Positions 55,893 through 64,000 of a DNA stretch of 64,000 bases are shown here, in pieces. Under the pieces are notes generated by a model that did not search any database, was not told where the DNA came from, and was given only the letters and a program-made list of their open reading frames with translations. Numbering within the stretch: position 1 is the first letter of the stretch; every line of letters starts with the position of its first letter. Source of the stretch: Hippasteria phrygiana (lineage: Eukaryota > Echinodermata > Asteroidea > Valvatida > Goniasteridae); contig JAZGUH010000487.1 in the NCBI GenBank assembly GCA_037893225.1, positions 1 through 64,000 of the forward strand, read 5' to 3'. The position numbers and the translations under genes are program-made.

Positions 55893-56451
55893 CATTCATA
55901 AATGCCTCAGTGAGTTTCACTATCCCTATTGGTCGAGAGCCTGTCACGTGGGTGTGTTTAAACGGTTGTTTAAACACGGCTGGAAGTTGTTTAAACACGG
56001 CGCGTCATAACCAGCTGTTCTCAGCCGATACGCAACAGGGAGAGCGTAGTAGGTGCGCGCACAAGATGTACTGAATTTCATAATGTAAGACAACGCTAAT
56101 CCACGCGTATAAAACGCTGCATCTCGTGCGTGTGCGTACGCGCACGCGACAGACATGCGCGGAGCGCCTTCACGCGCATGTGTTTTGTACTGAGCAAATG
56201 GGAGAAAAAGTGGGGTGAAAAAGCTTCGCATTTTGTCCTTTTTACGGGAGGTTTTTGCATTTTTCGTAAGAAGGCATTTATGAATGGGGATAAAAATGTG
56301 ATGACCCGGTCTTTACCAGTCAATAATAACCTCGAAGGGTCGTGACCGCTGTTAATGGACCTCGCCTTCGGCTCGGTCCATTAACAGCGGTCACGCCCCT
56401 CCTCGGTTATTATTGACGTGGTAAAGACCGGGTCATCACACTTTTATCCCC
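55893..56451. mobile_element. Hairpin-bearing DNA element, copy 2
   Basis: Same two-part layout as 32106-32708. The hairpin occupies 56286-56451 with closer arm pairing than copy 1 (ggggataaaaatgtgatgac / its complement). An extra tggaagttgtttaaacacgg segment is duplicated near 55975-56000. Confidence 0.88.
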
Positions 56452-56821
56452 TTATTAAAAAATTACATTCATAAATGCCTCGGCGAGAAGTTGTTTAAAC
56501 ACAGCGCGTCATAACCAGCTGTTCTCAGCCGATACGCAACAGGGAGAGCATAGTAGGTGCGCGCACAAGATGTACTAAACTTCATAATGTAAGACAACGC
56601 TAATGCACGCGTATAAAACGCTGCATCTCGTGCGTGTGCGTACGCGCACGCGACAGACAGGCGCGGAGCGCCTTTACGCGCATGTGTTTTGTACTGAGCA
56701 AATGAGAAAACAAGTTGGGTGAAAAAGCTTCGCATTTTGTCCTTTTTACGGGAGGTTTTTGTATTTTTCGTAAGAAGGCATTTATGACCACTGTTAATGG
56801 ACCTCGCCTTCGGCTCGGTCC

Positions 56822-58307
56822 TAGTCTTGGTTCAAGACGTTACTGTCTGATACTTGTCATCAACAGAGGGCGCAATTTACAGGCTGTCACCGGCAGGCGC
56901 GGCGTGCTTGCGATCAATCACGGATGTACAGTAACGTCTTGGATATTCTTACTTTTGAGGGCGGGACCCGACTATGGAAATCGTGGCTAAACATGCATTA
57001 TTCATATCACGTGACTGGTCTGACCTGCATGGTTTGACCGATTGCCCCAATTATGCAAAATGCGCCTGCGGTCGACGCGACATGTAATATAATACCGTTT
57101 GAGAAAAGAACGTGGATGTACTGTGTACAAAAGCCACTTGTACAATGTACATACACATGTACATGTACATACACATATACACATGTACATGTACATGTAC
57201 ATGTACATGTACATACACATATACACATGTACATGTACATGTACATGTACATGTACATGTACATGTACATGTACATGTACATGTACATGTACATGTACAT
57301 GTACATGTACATGTACATGTACATATATTATGTACGCCGTATGTATCACCATTTGTTAATCCTTTCTGATATGTTTTCCTTTGTATAAACATTGTTGTTT
57401 AAGTTTTATTTTTTTGTTACTGATCAATTATGACTGTAATGAAATCAATTGTGATGTAGTTCTTTTAACCAATATATGTACACCGACTACTGCATGTATA
57501 TTTTCTATTACATGTGGAAATTTGGAAATGTGGAATAGTAAGCACGAAAACACACTGGCTGTCATAAAAGGTTATAGTTCTAAATTTACATTCGGTAGTA
57601 TTAAAATATACCTCACATGTTCACTCATCATCCTCATTTTTTAATGTTGAAGAAGATTAAAAATACTTTCCTCACTTGTCTGTGACAAGTGTCGCACAAA
57701 TATTTCGTATAGGCCTACACTTATTTGATGTCTAAATAAACTTCAGCTGCACTACAGAAATCAGCTGCACTACAGATACTTCGTGGATTTTAACGACACG
57801 TACGTCGGGCCTACACGTCAACTTAAAAAAATATTTCCCACAGACATGACAGACTCGGTCACGCGGATCGCGCAATCCTTCATCCAAAACAACGGTCGAA
57901 GCGTCGGGCCCGGGCGCGGTGAACTTCAAATTTCCAAACAACACAACACACATACACAAAAAACCGCACCCAGGGTGATGACCGCACCGCGTCCTATTTA
58001 ATCGTGCATGCCCGCCAAGTTATGAATAATTCATTTGTCAAGGTCAAACTCAATCGCTGATTGGCTCCCCCGGAAAGTCGGGGGAGAATGTCGAAAAAGT
58101 AAAGAAAAAGTTAAGACCCGCGGACAGGAATATCCAAGACCTTCGTGGAATTAAGTGAAGAACCGAGCAAAGAACAGTAGAATCGATTCTTGTCAGAGCG
58201 CGTAATATATAAAACATTATCGAATACAATCTGAATCGATTTACTGAGAAACAGCGCCCTCGTTCGGAAGGAAAAAAAGGAACACGAAGGTCTTGGAACC
58301 AAGACTA
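56822..58307. mobile_element. hAT-like insertion inside hairpin copy 3
   Basis: 1,486-bp insertion with inverted ends TAGTCTTGGTTCAAGAC and GTCTTGGAACCAAGACTA (one gap). Flanks gctcggtcc (left) and gctctgtcc (right) are an 8-9 bp target duplication with one mismatch. No transposase ORF recognised. It contains the ACATGT microsatellite. TIR start TAG and TSD size suit hAT; a Mutator-type 9-bp duplication is possible. Confidence 0.8.
57140..57328. repeat. ACATGT self-complementary microsatellite
   Basis: ACATGT hexamers, first interrupted by acacatatac, then uninterrupted from about 57229 to 57323. The unit is its own reverse complement, so either strand can fold on itself. It produces spurious ORFs in all six frames. 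Confidence 0.97.
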
Positions 58308-58425
58308 GCTCTGTCCATTAACAGCGGTCACGCCCCTCCTCGGTTATTATTGACGTGGTAAAGACCGGGTCATCACACTTTTATCCCCTTATTAAAAATC
58401 ACAAATCACTTAAAACATTACTTAA

Positions 58426-59027
58426 AGGGACACATTGCCTTCAAATGTCATGAAATTTTACTGTTTGGAAATGTTCCTTATCATTTATAAGAGTTGTTCA
58501 TGCAAAAAAACACGTATAATGTGTTGTAATTAGTGATTAGTGATTACGAAACAAAAAAATTGGCCGCTTACCCCTGACATCTGACCCGCGATACATAGAC
58601 GTATTTCCAGTACTAAATACCACCGTCTAAATAATGCGGAAAATACGCTGTAAGAGTCTTTAGGCTGGCGCCGCAGCCAGTGGCCTTGTGAACCTATCAG
58701 ATGATCGCCAGGTACAATTCTCTACCTCTCGACATATATCGCCAGTGCTGCGCGCCGTGCCACAGTACATCAAAATGGATCAACAGAACGTACTTCAACC
58801 AGATGCGACTGGAAATACGACTGGTGAACACAGTCCGCCATTTTGTGGAGTCAAAAATTTGGTTCTACAAAATGGCGGACTGCTATTTGTCACGAAATTA
58901 AACAAAAACCACGCAATTTGAAGGGATAGTTATGTGAATCTTTATATTCTACTATAAAAAAAGCTTCCCAACCATATCCATTTCAGTTTTATAGCCCAAA
59001 TCGCAAAATCCAAAGCAATGTGTACCT
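58426..59027 (+). mobile_element. TTAA-flanked DNA element, about 600 bp
   Basis: Ends AGGGACACATTGC and GCAATGTGTACCT are inverted (one mismatch), flanked by TTAA (58422-58425 and 59028-59031). Ends resemble those of 15242-16231 only in the AGG start. An internal short inverted repeat (tccgccattttgt ... acaaaatggcgga) lies near 58836-58880. Confidence 0.8.
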
Positions 59028-59031
59028 TTAA

Positions 59032-60079
59032 ACCTGTGATGAAAATAATGTTTTAGTGCCGACTTAAAAGATAAAAGGGAAGGTGCAATTCAAATAAAAT
59101 AAAATAAGGAAGTCTATTCCACACACGGAGTGCTGATACTGAAAAAGGCATGCCTGCCATAGTGATCTTGATTAAAACGAGGTTGAACTATTGCATGTTT
59201 CAGTGGAGGAGCGAGTAGCTATAGGACTTTCTCGGACTAGAAACAAATAATCCGGTGCTTGTTTATGCAAGATTTTATAAACCAAAATAAGAATCTTGAA
59301 CTCAATACACAGAGCTCGGACATTACAGCCTCAGACAACTTATTGGCTCTAGTGTTGTTACACAAAATATTGGGTCTTATCTTATTTGTTTAAGATTTTT
59401 TTAGAAGATATGTATCCATTTTCCTATTTGCATGTCATGTCCTTTTGTATTAATTCATGTTTGATAATAATGTTTGATGTATTCATGTTCTGCTTTTGTA
59501 CGTGCACCTTATGCTTCTGAATTTTTGGTTCAGTGATTTAATTCTTGCTCATCATTGTCGGAATATGTTAATTTTTATGGGTGTGCATTTATGGGTAGTA
59601 CAGGAATCGGGTACCCGATTGAAAAAAAGCATTGTACCCGTTTAACAAAGCCAATCGCAAAAATACATCTCGGAAATTGCTGTTCATATTGTTTGTAAAG
59701 GTCCGGACGTTAATATTACTACATCAATGCATCAATGCAGCAAGATGCAAGTGTGTACAATGAGCTGTATAGCTTTATGGTGTAAATTGCATTTTCGCAA
59801 ACGTCATGAACATTAATCTGTTTTGTTTTTCCATGTACCCTGGTTTTCATTTTGAAAATTCTACACAAATGACATTCATAAACGTTGTTGTCTGAGAAAT
59901 TACTAAGTAATGTTTTTTCGGTTACAGGTACTAAAAATCCATAATCTGGAACTGGTTCCTGACATAAGCGGTCGGGGACTCGGGTACCCAGTTCGGATGC
60001 ACTGCCCTAGTTAACTTTCAGCGTGTGGGGTCAAAATGTTATGGTTACAATTTTGTATTGGTTTATTTGCATTTTTCAG
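59032..60079. other. MATE intron 3, right part, nothing recognised
   Basis: AT-rich. gggtacccgattg near 59609 and cgggtacccagttcgg near 59978 hint at a degraded inverted pair about 370 bp apart. Confidence 0.45.
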
Positions 60080-60228
60080 ACGTATGGCAGTAAGAACAAA
60101 AAGCGAGTGGGAATCATCTTACAGCGTTTTCTAGTCCTGTCCATGTTGCTGGCTATTGCATGTTCGGGGATACTACTCAACACAGAAGGGTTGTTACTGC
60201 TACTGGGACAAGACCCTCACATTGCACA
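60080..60228 (+). CDS. MATE transporter exon 4 (149 nt)
   Basis: Acceptor TTGCATTTTTCAG|ACG, donor GCACA|GTGAGA, phase 0 in and 2 out. Encodes TYGSKNKKRVGIILQRFLVL, the third helix (SMLLAIACSGILLN) and LLLLLGQDPHIA. TYGS-N and GIILQR are strongly conserved in SLC47 proteins. Confidence 0.95.
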
Positions 60229-60699
60229 GTGAGACTTTGAAGTTTACAAATTCCTCTGTTGTGGTAGAATTGCGCGAAACCAGCTTGTGAAATCTGTCCA
60301 GTCAGCTTTTATTACAATGTAGTTATTCAATGCAGCTCGACGAGAACCCTTTAGAAAGTAGACAAACAACATGTAATCATGGAGGAAGATGTAATTGAAT
60401 GGTACATCTGGGTATTTTGCCGACTTTCAACCTGTTTTTGTTTTTAGACACGATGATTGGGTCTACTTGCGAAGGTTGGAATGGTCTAAACACTTCATCT
60501 AAAACTGTGTTGACAAAGTGATTCATTGCCCTGTAGAATCATGGTAAAAAAAGTATGGTTAGGCAACAAATTAGAAAAAGATTTGACGGCTGCATTTTTT
60601 TGTTTTTGTTCCCCTTTTTTGATTTCCCTTTTCTTCCCCAAAGCCATAACACTTTAAAGGGAAGAGGGAAATGCCTCGTTATGAATTGAATTTCAATGG

Positions 60700-60987
<288 letters not shown>

Positions 60988-61437
60988 GCCGTAGAATGGT
61001 TTCTTTAGGGTTTTATTTGTCTCAACATCCCGGAAACTAAAAACCACTGGAAGATACTTATTCATTCTCAGTTTGATTGATTTCAATTTTATAGAAGTTC
61101 TAAATAAGCATATGCCAATTTGTTTTTAAAATGTAAAAATGGATTTAAGTTTTAAAAAAATCTTTATATTTATTTATTTTTTTTATCGGTGGACATCACT
61201 GCCTGTGTGTGTGTGTGTTTGTATAGCTATTCAGACCGTGGACCTTTAACAAAGAGGACAATAGGGTCCGCGATTGTGTCGAGGTCCACGATTGAAAATC
61301 GTGTACAAAACCAATGGGAGGCCTTCCGAAAAAGTCTAAACAAAAGAGGAACAATGGGAGGTCCACAATTGCACCCGTTTACATGACTCTGTGTGTGACT
61401 GATTTTTTTTTCTTTTTTTTTCCATAATTTCCTGCAG

Positions 61438-61480
61438 TTTAGCAAGTGGATATGGAGCTGTTTTCATAGCAGCCACACCG
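61438..61480 (+). CDS. MATE transporter exon 5 (43 nt)
   Basis: Acceptor ATTTCCTGCAG|T completes a split His codon; donor ACACCG|GTGAGC. Encodes LASGYGAVFIAATP, in the place of human LTQTYVTIFIPALP. Too short to be seen as an ORF on its own. Confidence 0.9.
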
Positions 61481-62026
61481 GTGAGCTATTAGAAGTAATC
61501 CCTTAAAATAAATGTTTGTCATCCTCAAGAAACGTCTTTTTCTGAGGGTAAAATATTTTGGCCAAATTAAAGGAATTAAAAATGTAATTGTCCGAGCTTT
61601 TCAAAAACTTTGAATTTTTTGTTTCCCTCAAATATTTTCTAACATGTTTTATGTTTATGAAAAATCACCTTATTCTATTCGGGCAGCTGCAACCCTCCCA
61701 AAATGTATACTGCACTCAAAGATACGCCGGAATTATGGACGGGCCGCAAATAAATTAATGTTTGTAAAGTAATAATTTGGTAACTAAATGTGGGTGGGTT
61801 CGCATTCAAAAGTGAATAGTTTTTGTTTTGCCAGAAAAAATAATAAAAAAAAAAAAGAGCAAGGACTATATATTTTTAATGCATTATGTTAAAATTGAGG
61901 GAATTGAAGCATTTTTGGATCACGAGATTGACCAATAGTCTTAGGAATTCAAATTTTAATGCACAAGTGTAATAAAAAAAATCAGTACACCAGAAGTTAT
62001 TAATTCTTCTTTCTTTCTCATTTAAG
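61481..62026. other. MATE intron 5, nothing recognised
   Basis: AT-rich intron without repeats or inverted ends that I can see. Confidence 0.5.
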
Positions 62027-62169
62027 GCGGATGTTGTTTGCACTCTGCTGGTGAAATACTTGGAGTGTCAGAGTATAGTTTTTCCCATCGTTATCATTGT
62101 GGCTATCATGGGCACTCTGAATGTGCTCTTCCACTTCATTACTGTGTCAGCTTTACAGTTGGGATTGCT
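62027..62169 (+). CDS. MATE transporter exon 6 (143 nt)
   Basis: Acceptor TCTCATTTAAG|GCG, donor GATTGCT|GTAAGT, phase 0 in and 2 out. Encodes ADVVCTLLVKYLECQSIVFP and a helix (VIIVAIMGTLNVLFHFITVS) ending ALQLGL. Human MATE1 has LQVKYLLNQGIVLPQ and NYLFLHQLHLGVIG. Later exons lie outside the window. Confidence 0.92.
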
Positions 62170-62189
62170 GTAAGTGCATCTGTCATTGT

Positions 62190-62480
62190 AACCTGGCAGC
62201 ACGAAATGAGTGGAGAGTTGCACTGTGGCTTTCTGAGTTTAATAAAAGCAGAACATTTTTTATTGAAAAGTCCATTTTGGGATTGTGACATTTTTACAAT
62301 TTGAAAAAAGATATACTGTCATATGGCAAAGTTTTATAACTTAATTCAATCTGAAAATACTCTCTTTTCTGTATGCACACGTAAACTTTAAGCTTCATTT
62401 TCACAAAACAAGGGGTCGTGACTCTGACAACTTCAAAAAGTTATAGCAGGACCCAGGAATGACAAACATGCATGTATAGA
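62190..62480 (+). repeat. Dispersed repeat, copy 2 (pairs with 34702)
   Basis: Begins 20 bp after exon 6 at taacctggcagcacgaaatg and shares several blocks with 34702-35040. Possibly the 3' part of a longer non-LTR or DNA repeat. Confidence 0.65.
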
Positions 62481-62579
62481 GTACCAAAGTCTGACGCCAG
62501 TTGCCGCGGCAAAGGTTCCAAACACATGCAGTTTAGAATGTATTCTGGTTCCAAACATTGCATTGATTGACGTCATCAC

Positions 62580-63385
62580 TTCGGTACTCTATTTTTCAGA
62601 GTTGTTCTCGAGTCCCAATCAGTAGTGTGAATGCTCGCCGGGTTTTCTTCTACCTGGGTAGCTGGTGCGTGCGCTTTGCCGTGTTTTATCGGCCAACTTT
62701 GCGAAGGTGACGTAATTTATTAGTACGGCCGCCGTGGCTGGTACTTCGCCTTAACAAGTTTATTTTTACGTATACTTAATGAAAGGCACCAGTCTTCGGT
62801 AGATGATGCCTCGTCTTAATAAGTACACTTTACATACACTTAATGCAAGGCACCAGTCTAGACCGCACCGTTGAAGGATGACTAGACTTGAAATCAAGTC
62901 GGTAATTGGTCGGCATTAGTCCGACTGCACCACCGCGTATATAAGGGCCATGTCACACGAGGCAATTTACAGGCAATCCGTTACAGGCAATCTGAAAGTG
63001 GGAAAACATTCACATTACAATTTTTACATAAACAACTTGTCTTCAAGTCTAAAGGATGATGCGTGCACGCTACATGTACCAATGCTGATCTGATTGTTTT
63101 TTTAATTTGCATTGCTCGTGCCGCTCTCACTTCGCTCTTTTACGCCGACGAAACAATGGCTAGGGCAGAGGTCAAGCAATGCACATTCTCCGGGTTACCA
63201 TTCGCATAGTGTGAATGCGGCTACAAGTTACCCGGGTGCGCGCTGAAGCGGGTAAGCAGAATTGCAGGGTTAATTTTGTAGTGTGAAACCGATTCTCCGG
63301 GTTAGTTTCTACCCGGGTAATGACAACTACCCGGGTAATAAATTACCTGGGTAAGTTCAGAGTAGTGTGAAACTGGTACAAGTGA
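62580..63385. repeat. Region with ACCCGGGTAA words
   Basis: Contains ctacccgggtaatgacaact, acccgggtaataaattacc and related words, with agtagtgtgaa-type phrases at 62622 and 63362. Probably a degraded repeat; boundaries unclear. Confidence 0.4.
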
Positions 63386-63574
63386 CAAAGTACTAAACAC
63401 AAAAAGCCATCAAAATTGTTTTTATTATGTATTTACTTTTTTTTATTTATTCATCATTGTTTCAGAGCCGTTTATAGCATTTTTTTTCATTTTGTTCTCT
63501 GTGAAATTTAAAATCCAGCTCTTTTTTGGCTCGACAATGTACTTTGTCATCCTCCAGCCTCGCACGTACTTAGA

Positions 63575-64000
63575 ATCACTCATTTTTGTCTCGCCTGAAC
63601 GAAGTTCAGAAAGAGACTATACAATCACTATTTCTGTACGTAGTCCGTCCGTCCGGTCGTAGTCTGTAGTCTATACGTAGTCCGTCCGTATGTGTCATTT
63701 TGGTTAAAGTTTCGACAAATTGGTCTTACATGCAAAGTTGAAGTCCGATTGCAATCAAACTTGGGTCATGCATTCAATAGTGCTACCTTTATATGATGGC
63801 CATGTCAAAGGTCAAGTACTGAGGTCAAAGGTCAAGTACTGAGGCCAAAGGTCATCTGAGGTCAAGGGTCATCTGAGGTCAAGGGTCATCTGAGGTCAAA
63901 TTGTAAAATGGGCTGGAATTGTCCAACTTGTCTCATTTGAAAACTGGAAGTCCAATTTGAATCAAACTTGGGTCGTGCATGCACTATAATCTTTATATGA
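63575..64000 (+). repeat. Repeat with DR1 nuclear-receptor-like motif cluster
   Basis: Begins CGCCTGAACGAAGTTCAG-AAAGAGACTATA and repeats its own phrase (gaagtccgattgcaatcaaacttggg) about 220 bp later. In between lie repeated AGGTCA half-sites (63822-63898). Runs off the right edge. Confidence 0.6.
63822..63898 (+). promoter_or_regulatory. Four direct repeats of AGGTCA spaced by one base (DR1)
   Basis: AGGTCAAAGGTCA at 63822-63834 is a perfect DR1. 63842-63854, 63859-63871 and 63876-63888 are DR1s with one mismatch, followed by a further AGGTCA at 63893. In vertebrates DR1 elements bind RXR heterodimers and HNF4. Here it is a tandem repeat, so function is only possible, not shown. Confidence 0.4.

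Larger units (their letters stand above)
56464..58397. mobile_element. Hairpin-bearing DNA element, copy 3, interrupted
   Basis: Begins CATTCATAAATGCCTC 12 bp after copy 2 ends. The left hairpin arm is largely deleted (jump at 56787), the tip CCTCGCCTTCGGCTCGG is present at 56803-56819, and the right arm resumes at 58309-58397 after a 1.49-kb insertion. Confidence 0.88.

Noticed and set aside
57002..57392. Multiple 85-116 residue ORFs in all frames
   Set aside because: These are artefacts of the ACATGT hexamer repeat.

Overview
This is nuclear DNA from an animal, not a prokaryote. Coding sequence is split into many short exons with GT...AG introns, and the introns are packed with transposon copies, tRNA-derived repeats, minisatellites and long homopolymer runs. 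Protein similarity and repeat style suggest a marine invertebrate deuterostome, with an echinoderm or cephalochordate as best guess. The species cannot be named from the sequence.

Two genes lie on the + strand. Positions 1-40324 hold the 3' part of CEP290, a coiled-coil protein of centrosomes and the ciliary transition zone. I could place 23 single-copy exons (10713-40324) whose phases join without a break into 1,112 codons plus a stop. They follow the vertebrate CEP290 C-terminal half in order, for example INELRLRLPA, LEGADSKSWKSIVVTRMYE and FFEEIEDLK. The exon before them (final copy 9409-9492) is repeated 56 times, with part of its intron, in a 170-172 bp tandem array that fills the first 9.5 kb and runs off the left edge. 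Positions 48708-62169 hold the first six coding exons of a MATE-family (SLC47-type) multidrug and toxin extrusion transporter. It continues past the right edge.

The rest is repeats, often nested. Introns of CEP290 contain a hAT element with a BED-finger remnant (19054-20230, perfect 8-bp target duplication), a TTAA-flanked element (15242-16231), three families of miniature inverted-repeat elements, a four-fold 313-bp tandem array of a tRNA-containing repeat (26171-27422), and long hairpins (10175-10316, 32543-32708). The region between the genes (40325-48707) holds more copies and a palindromic array (46756-47400). Introns of the transporter gene contain a young internally deleted LTR retroelement (50243-54862, two 1,582-bp LTRs with about five differences), tandem hairpin elements, a hAT-like insertion inside one hairpin (56822-58307), an ACATGT microsatellite, 88 uninterrupted CGG units (60724-60987), and a cluster of AGGTCA direct repeats (63822-63898).

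The most notable signal is the CEP290 exon array. If each copy is read as an 84-nt exon it encodes 28 residues, exactly four coiled-coil heptads, so extra copies could lengthen the rod in register. Splicing of the G-rich 86-87 nt introns is uncertain, and one copy is frameshifted.
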